Made by a program: the position numbers and the translations under genes
Shown here: piece after piece, positions 31,892 to 44,625 of the stretch
How the letters are laid out: every line of letters starts with the position of its first letter
Numbering within the stretch: position 1 is the first letter of the stretch
Notes under the pieces: generated by a model
Told to the model about the DNA's origin: nothing
What the model saw: only the letters and a program-made list of their open reading frames with translations
Database searches by the model: none
Source: Marsupella aquatica
Taxonomy: Eukaryota; Marchantiophyta
Direction: 5' to 3'
Length of the DNA: 64,000 bases
NCBI GenBank assembly: GCA_973895155.1
Contig: OZ316899.1
Span: 14,880,001-14,944,000 of the forward strand

Positions 31892-34800
31892 ATGGCGACA
31901 TTGGAGAAGTTACATTTCCCAGCCCTACTAGTAGACGGCAGCAACTACTTGACATGGGCCGTAGATGCGGAAACATACTTCGCATCGTTGGAGCTTGAAG
32001 ATACATTAATCACAGACCAAAATCTGACTCTACAACAGAAGGCCAAGGCCGTGTTCCTTTTGCGCCAGCACTTGGTTCCCTCACTAAAATCCCAATACAT
32101 GAACGAAGTCAATCCACAACTCCTGTGGGACAAGTTAAAGGCCCGATTCGACCATATGCGCGAAATATGGCTTCCTGAGGCTCGCCGCGATTGGTACAAC
32201 CTACGAGTGATGGATCATACTTCCATTGCTAACTACAACAGCGCTCTATTTAAAATTACCTCTCAACTAGAACTCTGCGGCCATCCAGTCCCAGACGCAG
32301 ATAAGATCGACAAGACACTGAGTACATTCCCCGAATCAAACATTGCACTCGGTACACAGTACCGAAATATGCAATTCACCACATATTCAGATCTTATCGC
32401 ACATTTACTTGTAGAAGAGAAGCAACAGGTGGTCGCCATGCAAAACGCCCGAAAAAGACCTGCGGGAACAGAACCACCACCACACAAACCAGAGATAAAT
32501 TACTATCAGCGAGATAACATGGGACGAGGCCGACCAAGAGGCAGAGGCGGATACCAAGGCAGAGGTAGAAACCAATCCTACAGAGGTCGAGGATATCGAC
32601 AATCATACAACACAAGAGGCAGGGGAGTAGGCGGCAGAGGCAGGATGAGTGATAATGCATCGGACAACACCAAAGATGACAGGATGTGCTACCGATGCGG
32701 AAAAATAGGACACCTGAAGAAAAATTGTTGGGCATCGGACCAAACAGCCAGGAAACATACAGAATCAAGAGCTAGACTCAAACAAAACCCAGCAGGGAAC
32801 TACATGGAGCTAGAAGAAGCAATAGCCACCTACAAAGACCCCGAACAACCTCATGAAGTGGAGACCCACATAGTAACTCCAGCAAGAGGACCCTACACAC
32901 TACAAGACCCCAATCTGGGCATAATTGACAGCGGTACGTCTCATACAATACTAAAGGACAAGAAATATTTCCACTCAATTACCCCATCAGCCCGGCATAT
33001 GACCACCATTTCAGGCACAAACCAGATTGAGGAGGGTAAAGGCACAGCCACGGTAATATTCCCAGGAGGCACTGCACTCGCCATCGAAGCAGCGATATTC
33101 GCCCCGCGAGCTACAAGGAACCTCATCAGCTTCCGAGACATAGTCGCAAATAAATATCAACTGCGCACAGTGAAAACAGACGAGGAAGATACCCTCCAAA
33201 TCGTGGAGGTTACCGAACAAGGTATACATATTAAAGAAACCTTACCCCTTATACCACCAGGCCTCTACGCAACTCAAATTCAAGCTCACTATGTCACTGC
33301 AGACTTACCTGATATCACATACTTATGGCACTGTCGACTGGGACACCCCGGAGTAAATATGTACCGCAGAATTATTCATGACTCCCGTGGAATCCCCCAA
33401 GGAGTCAACCCATCAACAAAACAAAGGCAATGCCTGGCGTGCTCTCAGGGGAAGCTGATTACACGCCCACAAATACAGAAGACAATCTATGCCATCCCGA
33501 ACTTCCTGGAACACCTGAACGCAGATGTATGCGGCCCGATCCACCCACCAAGTGGACCGTTTAAGTATTTCCTGGCCATCATCGACTCTTCGACCAAATG
33601 GCTGCAAGTATCTCTACTCTCTACACGCAACTTGGTCTTCGCTAGGATACTGGCCAACATTCTAAAGCTTAAAGCACAATTCCCAGAACATCCAATTCGG
33701 AAACTGAGAGTGGATGGTGCAGGGGAATTCACCTCAAAAGCATTCGATGAGTTTTGCTGGGCAGCGGGCATTGACACTGAATACTCAGTCCCATATGTCC
33801 ATTTCCAAAACGGAATGGCAGAATCCGTTATCAAGCGTATACAGATGATAACCAGACCCCTGTTAATGAATTCAAAGTTACCCCTATCCACATGGGGACA
33901 CGCAGTCCTCCATGCTGCCACACTGCTTCAATACAGACCATCGGCGTTCAACACAAAGACTCCACACCACTTAGCGTTCGGACTACCTCCAGACCTGTCA
34001 CACCTGCGGGTATTTGGATGCAAAGTCATGGTCCCAATACTGGGACCCAAGCGTACAAAAATCGGACCTCAAAGACAAGAAGGAATCTACATCGGAAATG
34101 ACTCATCCTCGATCATTCGCTACCTAGAACCGACAACAGCCGATGTGTTTAAGGCCAGACATACAGATTGTCATTTTTACGAAGACACTTTTCCCACCCT
34201 AAGCATAGACAAACAAATGACAGGGGACTTGCACCCACACAAGATCAACTGGAACAGCAGAAACTTACTCAACCAGGACCCGAGGACGAAACAAACGGAT
34301 GCAGAAGTTAGACGATTACTCCACCTCCACGGGATGCTGGATAAGATCCCAGATGCATTTAATGATGCAGCAAATGTTACAAAATCCCACAACGAGGCAA
34401 CCAATGTACCAGCCAGAGTACAAATGAATACTCCTCCAGCAACAGTAGCTGCCCCTAAGGCGAAAAGAGGTAGGCCACCAGGATCACATGATACCCGACC
34501 CCGCCAAAGACGCCCCCATCAGGTAATTCCTGAAACTACTTTTCACTTCATTAATAATGAATCCGAGACACCAGACATATCGGGTAATGAGGAGATGTCA
34601 ATTCAGTATAAGCATACAGGACAAATTTACACGAGACAAAACACTACTGTCGACGAACAATTTGCTTACCATATAGCTCAAGAAATAACCAATGATACTT
34701 CGGACCCTTTAACAATCAAAGAAGCACAAACAAGGTCAGATTGGCCACACTGGAAAGAGGCCATTGACACAGAAATGGATGCACTAATCCGTCGACAAGT

Positions 34801-36453
34801 CTTCGGACCAGTCAAACAAGTTGATCCTAACAATGACTATACAGACAGCCGATTTACGTTCATTAAAAAGCGAAATGCAAAAGGTGATGTTATCAGATAC
34901 AGAGCGCGGTTAGTAGCAAAAGGATACACCCAGATCCCAGGCAGGGACTATGATCTAACATATTCACCAGTAATGGACGTGACGACATTCAGGTATTTAA
35001 TTGCTTTCTCTCGCAAACACCAGTTATGCAATATCCTTATGGACGTAGTAACGGCATACCTATATGGAGTCTTAGACTCCGAAATTCATATGAAAGCACC
35101 AAAGGAATTACTCGAAAGAGTGGCAGAACACATTCAGGGGAAGCAATACCCGAACCTGAGCAAGGATATGAAGTCGGGAATTGACCAGATTATCCCTAAT
35201 GATGATTGTAAAGGCCTTGTGTTGAGCAGTGGCAACACACAGAAAGCACCACTCCAGTACCCCGGAAAACGAAGGACTGGACAGCAGGCATTTGCTGTGC
35301 AAGTATTGAAATCCATAAACGGCCTGAAACAAAGCGGCCGTATATGGTACCAGAAATTTAAAACCGAAATACAAGCACTCGGATTTATTACAGAAGACAT
35401 AGCGCCCTGTATATTCATCAAAAGAGTAGACACAGAGTTCATCGTGTTAGCGCTATATGTCGATGACATTAATCTCTTCGGTACACAACGACTATTACGA
35501 CAAACAATCAACACAATGAAGGGCATTTTCGAGATGAAAGAACTGGGAGAACCGACTTACTGCCTCGGCCTTCAGTTCGATCACCTACAGACAGGCACAT
35601 TCATTAGCCAGTCTACCTATACAAACAAAATCCTCCAACAATTCAATATGCAAAAGGCATACCCGGTATCAACACCAATGGAGCTGAGATCCTTAGACAC
35701 TGCGAAGGACATGTTCAGGCAAAGACAGGACAACGAACCAATACTAGATTCAGATAAGCCATACTTATCGGCTATCGGAGCCCTCCTTTACCTGGCCAAC
35801 AACACCCGACAATACGCCACTGGAACGGCATAAAACGAGTATTCCGATACCTCCAAGGAACAATTGACATGGGACTATTCTTCCCCAACGAAAGCGAGGA
35901 TGAACTTACAGGATACACGGACGCTGGATACCTCTCAGACCCCCAAGATTCAAAGTCGCAGACAGGATACGTCTTCTTGCAGGGTAAAACCGCCATATCT
36001 TGGAGAAGCACGAAGCAGAGCCTAACCACAACGTCATCGAATCACGCCGAAGTAATTGCCCTCTATGAGGCATGCCGCGAAGCGATTTGGCTCCGTAGTA
36101 TAATCACACATATACTCAAACAGACAGGAAAAACCTTACTCACAAATCCAACCACCATCTACGAGGACAATAGGGCATGCGTCGACCAGATAGTTACAGG
36201 CTACATGAAGACCGATCGAACCAAGCACATAGACCCGAAATTTTTCTTTACGCACGAACACAGCGGAAAGCAAATACAAGTAAAGTGGATAAGCTCACAA
36301 GACAATTGCGCCGACCTCTTCACCAAGCCGCTACCAGCGACTACACATCGAAAGCACGTCAGCGCCATTGGAATGCATCGTCTCTCCTCCCTAACCTCCT
36401 CGACTAACGACAACTCCCGACACGAACACACAGCCAACGCAAAATCGAAGTAG
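31892..36453 (+). pseudogene. Copia gag-pol, nearly intact, frame broken before RNase H
   Basis: One ORF (31892-35833, 1313 codons) holds the gag N terminus LEKLHFPALLVDGSNYL, an RG-rich stretch, CCHC knuckle CYRCGKIGHLKKNC (about residue 265), protease IIDSGTSHTI (about 343), the integrase zinc site (H-x4-H with CLAC, about 478-520), the D,D-E core (NADVCGP, RVDGAGEF, GMAESVIK) and RT with LYVDDINLFG (about 1188). RNase H (SNHAEVIALYEA, YEDNRACVD, KHIDPKFF) continues in another frame to 36453. Between LANNTR and RHWNGIKR the roughly 19 residues usual in copia proteins are replaced by 5 nt, an inferred deletion of about 50 nt. Without it the gag, protease, integrase and RT parts are uninterrupted. 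Confidence 0.93.
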
Positions 36454-36792
36454 AACCTCGACAAACTACTAAATCATAGTATCTAACGAACAGTTTACAG
36501 AGAGACACATGTTCCCCCGTCATGAATACAATACTACCCCGACTAGAGTAACAAATAAACGCTTACTTACTCTTAGCCCACTGGCTTAGACAGTAATAGG
36601 CTACTTTTAGACTTAGAGCATACACATTAGAGACTTTCTGAATTAGGGACCACAAATTGTAATGATGGTAGTACTCTTCCTTGAGAGGAAAGCAGCAAGG
36701 TTTGATGAGGCTACATCATAAGTGACTCCCACTTTTAAACTAGGGTTAAATGTGTGGTTCCTTGACACCCCGTCCAAGTAACCAAGGGGAAG

Positions 36793-36939
36793 TGTTATAA
36801 CCCATAATATGACTTAACCCTAGTATAGGATAGGTTAACATTAACCCAACCATGTTAACCCTTCTGGACTATATAAGTCCTTGGCATAATGGAAGTGAGT
36901 GGGGATTATTGACTACTATCATCTTGTGTATTCATAACA
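36793..36939 (+). repeat. 3' LTR of the young copia element
   Basis: 147 bp, identical to the 5' LTR. It is preceded by the polypurine tract CAAGGGGAAG (36783-36792) and followed by the ATTAC target duplication. Confidence 0.95.
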
Positions 36940-36944
36940 ATTAC

Positions 36945-37970
36945 CAAGGACATCTCTTTTTGTGTATGTTCTTAAAAAGTTACTCTGTGTTTTATTTTGT
37001 GAGTCTTTGTGAAAGGAGGTTGATAGATTTATAACATGGTGGGAATGGATTGACCCCCATAGTTGAATTTGCTAACATAAGGGAAAGAGAATCAAAACTA
37101 TGTCAAAATGTCACTTGTAATTAATCTACATCTCATGTGGCTTATCCTCCTACATTTCAAAAACCAATAAATGAAGACCCAAAAAATATGGGGACTGGGC
37201 CATGGGGCACATCTGGGAAATTGATAAATCCAGGCAAACACAAGGGCAAACATTTATTTTTGACATTGGCAAGGGACTTTGTAGCTAAGGTGAACAGTTC
37301 TGTTGACAGAAGTGACATGTCTTATGCACAAAATTCAATGATAAATATAGATTTGTCTCTAAATGTCAATGGTTTATAGTTTGAAAATCAACTTACACCT
37401 GAGCTTTAGAATATCATAGTAAAGTATCGAGTGAATTTTTAAGGGAGTCGAGTTGACCTTGACATTGATGCTACTGTTGAAGTGGCTCCTAATATTGGTG
37501 AACCAGGTGAGGAGCCAGCTCAACCCTCTCCTCTTCGGGTTGTACGCCGTCTTGCAAGGATGAGACACAGGGGACAAATTGGAGGAGATTGAAAATAATG
37601 TTAGTTTATAGCTTATGTGAGACAACGTGCTATTCATAGTTGATCGAAGTGAATCAAACAGATCTTGTTTGTTCAATGTGGTTCAAGAGTACTCCAAATT
37701 ACAAATGTGAGCAGGAGTTATAAATTTCTGAAGTTTGCTCAATATTTGAGTAGTATATGGAAGGAATTATAAGTTTCTGAAGTTTTCTCAATGTTTGAGT
37801 AGTAAAATTTGTAAACTGTAATCAAACATTGTGCGCATTTTTTAATTTCTTATAAGCAACTTTTAACTATTGTCCATTCTTTGTTTTTAACTTTAAATGT
37901 GTGTGACACTATTTAACTTGTGACCACAATTAGTGTCATACTATATTAGTGTCACACACCTTAATTATCG
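36945..37970 (+). other. Interior of the CACTA-like element, no recognised gene
   Basis: Short frames (37137-37379 PTFQKPINEDPKNMGTG; about 37470-37590 with EEPAQPSPLRVVRRLARM) hint at a degraded coding exon of a larger DNA transposon. Neither matches a family I can name. Confidence 0.35.
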
Positions 37971-37971
37971 T

Positions 37972-38077
37972 CACTTACCTCAAATATAACCTCACACTAA
38001 TTATAGTGTGTGAGACTAAATACTCACTTACCTCAAATATAACCTCACACTAATTATAGTGTGTGAGACTAAATACT
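37972..38077. repeat. 53-bp tandem duplication at the right end of the CACTA-like element
   Basis: Two identical 53-bp units (37972-38024 and 38025-38077), each starting CACTTACCTCAAATATAACC and containing the inverted CACACTAATTATAGTGTGTG. They enlarge the subterminal array next to the TIR. Confidence 0.9.
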
Positions 38078-38090
38078 GTAAAGAGTGTAG

Positions 38091-39110
38091 TTAAATGACA
38101 ACTCCCTGTACTTTAATTTAACTTGGAGGAATGTTCGGCCATAATTCCATAATTGCTCAGCACGACAGACTACAATAATTACTAAGTTTTGAAATGGATA
38201 AAATGTAAGCCAAAGATTTCATTGGAGATCTGACTTTTTGTGCCATATATTTGAAATGGATTCAAGCCAAGCCAAAGATCTCATTGAGATATGACTTTTC
38301 TACCATATAGACAAATGATGTGGACACTTCTGATAAAACATTTAGAGGCCGATTGATAAAAATTTAGAGCCCATAAACAATGGATGGGAATCACTCAATT
38401 CACAAGGAAAACTTGGTTTTGTTTGATTTTTCAATGAAAACCCATCTATAGATTTCATTGATACTTAAGGGCCCTATGGAGAAAGTTTCTTACAAAACAT
38501 TTGGAGCTCACTTTGAGTGATTTCACATTAACATGGAGAGATACACATAGTGTACCTCCCACTACAATTTTTTTATTTAACAGTCGTAGATTTCAATTAC
38601 CTTAACATTTAAATCTGGTGTCGTTTACTTCCACGCCGAGCTCCCCTATGATCCAGGTCTGGAACAACAATCCAAGAAGTATTTAACATGGGGAAACTTG
38701 TGGGCAATGAGGAGTGGCATTGGCAAAGGCAAGGCGTTAAGCTGATAACCCACTAAGGACTTAGACTAGCTAAGGACTGGTAGGGTCAAAGGGAAAGGGC
38801 CAGGCTCAAGGTCAACCGTCCAGATCTCCGAATGAATTTTGAGTTGGAGGGCTTGAGCGAGGGCTCCTCTTCGACCCAAGGCAAATGGATTTTACTCCAT
38901 GGGCAACGGACCCTTGGGGCACAAATTACAACTCGATCCAGGTTTGGCCAGTCGAGGGTCCTGAGCGACAATAGGACCTGAAGGCTTAGGCACTGGGTTG
39001 GCCCGATCACAACGGGCTAAGGCATTCCGTGTGCGGACGCCTAACTAGAAAGTTATGGGCATTGCCAGTTGAAACGCGCCCACCCTCTTAATCTCATCTG
39101 GGTCTAGGGA
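38091..39110. other. Intergenic sequence without recognised features
   Basis: AT-rich to about 38620, then GC-richer from 38640. I see no gene or RNA. A short related stretch ATTTCATTGGAGAT(C)TGACTTTT / ATCTCATTGAGATATGACTTTT repeats around 38216 and 38278. Confidence 0.5.
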
Positions 39111-39794
39111 TGCCATGGGTTCTCAGGATTTGCGGAGGCCATCTCGCCCGCTTGCCAAATCTTGTCGAAACAACAGCCAAGCCGTGTTTAGTCTCCCAAG
39201 GGAGCTTGCATTGGGGAGGCAAGGCCAAGTGAGCATGGAGGTTGAGTTCCATGGGCAATTGGCCCCTAGACCATCAGGGGAGCAAGAACCGGGAGTTGGT
39301 TGCTAGAGTGGGGTCATTCCGGTCCCGATGTCTTGGGACAAGCTTTAGGACAAGCTACACTATTTGGGCCATGACCGTCCGGGGGGCAGGGCGGTCAGTT
39401 GTTGATAGATAGGGACAAGGGGAAACCCGGGCTACGCCCAAGGAAGGAGCTGTTCTAGACGAACAGTGTGCATCGGTTCTAGTTCCGGCTTATGGCATCA
39501 GGAGGACCTATCGCTGACCTACTTACCAATGTCTGTTGAGCTTGAGTTATGATGTTAGACTTGGGAGATCTAGATTCTTATGGGTTACTTACCAAACTGC
39601 TTGGTTGCTTGTGCAAATAGTGAAGACCGTTGAGGGACTGTCGTGCTAGAGAGCAAGTGCAATTTTGTATGGGAGGGGTTGTAGGTGGTGTTGAGGGCAC
39701 CAAGTCACTTGCTCAAGGAGTTCCATGGAGGCATTGGGCATCAAGGGCACATAGGCGTGGGTGCTGAGGGCGCTAGGTGGCAAGGTCCACCACT
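39111..39794 (+). repeat. Repeat D, copy 1
   Basis: About 680 bp similar throughout to 63048-63729 in the same orientation; its 3' end is also present at 24300-24404. Landmarks are GCCATGGGTTCTC at the start, TTGGGACAAGCTTTAGGACA, GACCTACTTACCAATG and GGCAAGGTCCACCAC at the end. No coding capacity is visible. It could be a solo LTR or a non-coding element of unknown type. Confidence 0.8.
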
Positions 39795-39798
39795 TTAA

Positions 39799-41185
39799 CA
39801 AACCAAAAGTTACACACTCTTTCCCAGTGGACTCAAACTTTTAGGTTCCCTCCCAATGGACCTCTGGGCCCATCTCCTAACAAGTATACCACACAGTTCT
39901 GGTTCACTGCGTATCTTGTGGACACCATGGTTGGTCATGTTTTGTAGGCCATCAATAATGTCAAAGTTCACAAGCGTCATAGCCCTTGGCCGCAATTGAG
40001 GGTCGTAGTGCCGCAACACCATGGCTTCCTAGTTTTGTTGAATACAATATGACTATTGTATTCAAAACTACAATTAAACAAGTTTGCGGTAGCATTTGCG
40101 TGCCTTTGTGCCCCGACCTCAAAGTATTTCAAAATACATTCTCTCTTTAGTATTCAAGATACAAAGGGAAATAGTTTACAAATGCATTGGAGCTTGCAAG
40201 GGCCGTACCTCCCCCAACCTCCTTGCTTTTATGAAGACATGTCATCATGTTACAATATGTATACAATGACATCAATGTTTATGTGCGGAAGATTGGACTT
40301 TAGCTTGGACTCTCAAATCACATTTGGACTTAACGCATTTTATGAGAAAAAGAAATGTCCAAACAGTCTAATGGCACCTTCTTCAGCAGTTCTACCATCC
40401 AATATCCTAGGGGGCTTGAAAGAATAGGGTACTTTGACTTCACAAACATCACCTCTAGGTCCACAAATGCATTGAGTCATTGTCCTCCATGCTTGACACT
40501 TCCCTCTAAGCGTATTGTACACGTTAGGGGAGTGGAAACACTCATGACCCTACCATGCGAGCTCACGCGCAGAGCATGTGCATAAAAAACAGTTGTGTAG
40601 AATGAAAGGAACGTGCAAAAGTTCTGTAACATGTCAGTGATTTGGCAAGTCCTCTTAATACATTGTCTATAATGTATTATGTTCAAGAAAGTTAAATATG
40701 CTTATATCTTGAACTGAATACATTATGGACAATGTATTAAGAGGAGGACTTGCCAAATCCTAAGTTGTTTAAGTATATATAATCTGATACATGTTTTATA
40801 CATTGATGTAATGTGTACACTGGTTTATATATGTTGTGGTCGCACTATGCCTTGTTCATCCAACATTGTGGTCCTTGTGTACAATGATGTCAATGTATAC
40901 ATGATCTAACTGTGAGGCTCTATGTTGTTGTGCAGCCTCACGGGGTATGCTTTGTTTGACATTACGGTTGATGTTTGTATTCATTGTGGTCAATGTATAC
41001 ATTGATTCACTATAAACTATGATTGTAGTCAACCGCATTCGGCGATGCGGTCAAACATTGAAGAACAGTAGAACATGTTGTGTTTTATAGTGACAATCTC
41101 CCGTTATAAAATCTGCATAGTGCGTTAGAAGAGCATCTCACACAAAATGGAGGTCCATTAGGAGAGTGTGCAACTTTTGGTCTGT
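39799..41185. mobile_element. 1.4-kb TIR element flanked by TTAA
   Basis: The left end CAAACCAAAAGTTACACACT and the right end (reverse complement CAGACCAAAAGTTGCACACT) form an imperfect terminal inverted repeat of at least 22 bp. Both ends are bordered by TTAA (39795-39798 and 41186-41189), which could be a TTAA duplication or a 3-bp TWA one. It was inserted at the very end of repeat D. There is no transposase; the interior holds the long hairpin at 40639-40760 and ACAATG(A/T) motifs. The superfamily is uncertain. Confidence 0.65.
40639..40760. repeat. 122-nt imperfect hairpin
   Basis: GATTTGGCAAGTCCTCTTAA at the left pairs with TTAAGAGGAGGACTTGCC at the right. The stem continues inward through ACATTGTC/GACAATGT and GTTCAAGA/TCTTGAAC, leaving a loop of about 20 nt. 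Only a few mismatches and one 3-nt bulge interrupt it. This is a foldback of the size of small-RNA precursors, or a MITE nested in the TIR element. Confidence 0.8.
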
Positions 41186-42465
41186 TAAGTAAAAACTTTG
41201 CATTTGGAGGTCCATGAAGTATAGCTCTCCATTACCATGCTTGATTACAAACTGAAAGAATTATATTTTCAATAAAAATAATGTAATTGTTCCTGTTTGT
41301 CCCTGCCCATCCCCGTGGACTGCATAAAGCCATTGTTGCTTTTGCACCAAAAGAAAAAAGTATTATCTTGGAGAGAAAGTAATCAAGACCTCATGGTGAT
41401 CAGAGTAATGACATGTCAAATTCAATAATTGATTCAATAAGAGAAAAGTACTCGCAAGACTGAGAGGGGACGCGGAGGCGCTGACTTGTGCTCTCTCTCG
41501 AGAGAGCTTGGAATCCTCCACACTTGGATCAAGTGTGGTCTTTGCTTCCCAAGGGGGAAGATTTTGATACGCATGAGACATCGCTTGCGAATGAACCCAA
41601 TCTTGCTCACTCTCGACATTTCCACATTTGGGATGGCTCGGGAGATTTTTTGAAGATTTTAGGGTAGTTTTGTGTGCAGGAGAAGGGCGTCGAGCTTTGT
41701 ATACACAGCCACGAGTGGTGTGGGATCGGAGGTGGTTACTCGCTGGTGAACTTTTACCTTTGTGATGGATGCTGGCAAAGGAGAGTTTTAACTGTTACAC
41801 ATTGGTGGTTTATCTGTGTGAGTCGGTGAGATTCGGTTCTGGGCTCGGATATAACCGAGAGTGGCGGAAAGTGAGGAGTGAATGGGCCAGGAGAGGAGAT
41901 AGATGTGTAAGCGGACGGATGGTAGAGGGGATAGAGAGGACCAATCTCCCTGTTTTGGCTGAGCAGGCGGATTGAAGTGGCCAAAATGGTCTCTTCCGGA
42001 GGGACTGAGCCCGGAAATTCAAGGGAAGGTAATTGCATACGGAGGGTGAGGGGAGGCCTATGAGCTGAACGGGGATTGTAAGTGGCTCGGACACAGTGGG
42101 GCGTCCTTGACAATCAAGGCTTTGTCACGGACGGAGGGGAGACCTTTTGATGCCACCCACCGGCTTTGATTATCTGGGCTGGAGCGGCGAGATGATTCTG
42201 GATGAATGAGTGGCAGCAAGAGGAGGGAGATTTGGGACGAGCTGTGAACTGTTTTAACGCTGCTACCTGCGAAAATAAGGGTGGGCGGGCATACACATTG
42301 GAGAAAAGGAGGACTGACCTTGGTGCGCTTTGGAGGTGGGGATGGCTGGAGAGCCTGCGGGATTTCGCGCAATTGTCTGATCTTTAGGTGAGTATAAGAA
42401 GACCTTGACTCCTTTCTTCCTTATTGGTTGCTATGGTTGTAGAGTCAACGAAGGCCGATTGTATC

Positions 42466-44625
42466 ATGGAGGAACAGGGGATCGACTATTATGGACCCTC
42501 GAGCCGCAGGAGCGCGCGGGGGGGACGTCTGGCTGGTGGACAGGTTGATCAGAGAACGTAGGGGGAGACGGATGCTAGGATTGAGGCAAGGGGGGTGCCC
42601 GGTGAAGCTGTGGGGAGATCACCTGCGCAGGGTGTTATGGCCGGTGGAGCTGCATTGGGGTTCTTTGCACAAGATGCGCGCTCTGGAAGGAACAACCTGA
42701 ATTTGGATGCGACAAATGTAGCCCGATCTCAGATGTACTCTTTGGGTGGGAATGCGCGCCCGGCAATGGGACCTGGACCTGCGTTTCCGTCGGCAAGGGG
42801 AATGGAATTGCCTCGGACCATGCTGGAGAAGGAGGGAGCTGAGGTGAATGATGGCGACTCGTTGCCCTGGGGGCGTGACGCACCTGGAAGAAGGGCGAAT
42901 GCTGTTAACCAGGAGGCAACGGTGGGGAGCGAGGTGCCACAAGAAAATGTGGAGATGCAGGACGCGTCAGTGGAGGTTGAAGAATCGGAAGAGTGTATCA
43001 GGACCCTGCAAGAGATTGCAATCAGGTCCAAAGGCGATCTTGACAAGCGGCTCTTTGCAGAAGTGGAATGGAATCTACCAGAAGCAGCTCAAAATGTGAG
43101 GCAACTGTATAATTGCGCTCTTATTTGCTACTTCATGGGAAGAACGCCGCTCCTCACGGATTTTAGAGAATGGGTCGACGAAGTGATGACAAACCAGGAG
43201 GGATGGCCTGTACTTCAGGTTAAATTTGTAGGGAAGAACTTTTACATGATTGTTTTTGAGGATCCTAATCATAGAGATTTGGCACTCAACTACACACCCT
43301 GGTTTATGGAGAGACGATTTATATACACGTTTCCATGGGATCCATCCTTTGACGTTAAATGTGAGAACTTCACTAAACTCCCTATTTGGATCGAGATCCC
43401 GTTTAGGGACCTGGTGCTAGAAGGCTGCAGAAGAAAGATCGCTTGCTCTTTAGGGACTCTGCTGTACTACATACAGGGGAACAAATTCAGTTCTTATCCC
43501 CACGGTTGAGCTTGCATTCTTTGGGACACGGATAGGGAAGTCCCTGCCAGTGTCAAGATCCAAATTCGTGATGACATTATAATATGGCAACCTGTGACGT
43601 TTAAAAATATCCCCTACCATTGCTTTCGATGCAACAAAAGAGGTCACCTGGCCCGGGAATGTAAAGAAATCTTAGAGACGGCTGGTGCTCTAAGGACGGG
43701 ACCAGACCCGCCGGACGAGAAAGACGATGAGAGACACTCTGAGGCTGATCAGGAGGAGGTGCTGAGAGCCAAAGCTAATGCTGAAGCACGTGCTCTTTTT
43801 CGGGGAGCCACAATGTCTCCCGTGCGGGTGATACCCTTTTCAGTGGAGGAGGATATTGCTCAGGTGGAGTCGCTATTAGTTAATCCGGAACCTGGGGTGC
43901 TGGCGGTGCGGAGCTCTATTCCGCAACTGATGGTGAGCCCGGAATTGAGGGTGGAGGATTTTGCGTCGGGAGCCGGGGTGAGTAGGGGGGAGTTGCTCCG
44001 GTCTCCTGGGCTGGTTGGCTGCATTGGGGACTCACAAGATTTAGCGGTGGCTAGGATTCCACTGTTGGCTGAGGTTGTCCCATCACTTGGGAGACGGATC
44101 ACTATGAGAAATTCAGCAGACAACGGAATAGATAGCCTTACTACTCCCAATTCGCGCGATGGAAATGATGAGACCTTCTCTTTTCACGAGGAATCGGATG
44201 CTGAGATGTCTGAATATGAAGCTTATATTTCACACAGCAAATTCAAAGCGAGGGCCCGCAAGCAAGAACTTCGCACACCACCTTCTGAAAAGACTGAGAA
44301 GGCCAAAGGAGAGGCCAAGAAGCAAAGATCAATTAGATTCTCACGTGGTGCTTTGTCTGATGCAGGCAGTGCGGAGGGTATTGCGCTGGACAAGAGACTG
44401 CTATGCACCCTTCCTAGCAGGAGTGATAGTGATGCGCTGGTCCAGGGGATTGCTCCGTTAGGTGGTGGAGTGGTGAATCTGGCCTCCCCCATGCGTGTCT
44501 CTCCTGCAGGCTCTATAAATGGATATATGAGTGGACCTATGGGCCGGGATGTGATGGGGATGTCCCCTGGGGGACGTCATAGATTAGGAGACGCAAGGAA
44601 GGGAGGTGGTTGTGCCAGGACTTAA
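42466..44625 (+). pseudogene. LINE ORF1, RNA-binding protein with CCHC knuckle
   Basis: One frame from ATG 42466 (MEEQGIDYYGPSSRRSARGG) to 44625 encodes about 719 residues, with stops TAG at 42559 and TGA at 43507. The central part (DKRLFAEVEWNLPEAAQNV, YMIVFEDPNHRDLALNYTPWFMERR, WIEIPFRDL) matches the DUF4283-type domain of plant LINE and retrovirus-related proteins. It is followed by the zinc knuckle CFRCNKRGHLARECKE near residue 386. The tail is acidic and low in complexity. ORF1 proteins bind the element RNA. Both stops fit C-to-T changes of CAG or CGA codons. Confidence 0.87.

Larger units (their letters stand above)
31194..36944 (+). mobile_element. Young full-length Ty1/copia retrotransposon
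   Basis: Two 147-bp LTRs (31199-31345 and 36793-36939) are identical by eye, begin TG, end CA and are flanked by perfect 5-bp duplications ATTAC (31194-31198 and 36940-36944). A primer-binding region follows the 5' LTR, a 1313-codon gag-pol ORF starts at 31892, and a purine-rich tract precedes the 3' LTR. Identical LTRs imply recent insertion. The only visible lesion is a deletion with frame change near 35810. It lies inside the CACTA-like element at 30995-38090. Confidence 0.95.
30995..38090. mobile_element. CACTA-like DNA element with 27-bp imperfect TIRs, split by copia
   Basis: The left end begins CTACACTCTTTACAGT (30995-31010) and the right end is its reverse complement (38075-38090). 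Similarity extends to about 27 bp (24 matches). Subterminal copies of TAGTGT(C/G)ACAC and its complement cluster at both ends, as in CACTA elements, although the core reads CACTC and not CACTA. Without the copia insertion it is about 1.35 kb. The interior (37137-37580) has short frames without a recognised domain, so it is non-autonomous. A target duplication is not clear. Confidence 0.6.
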
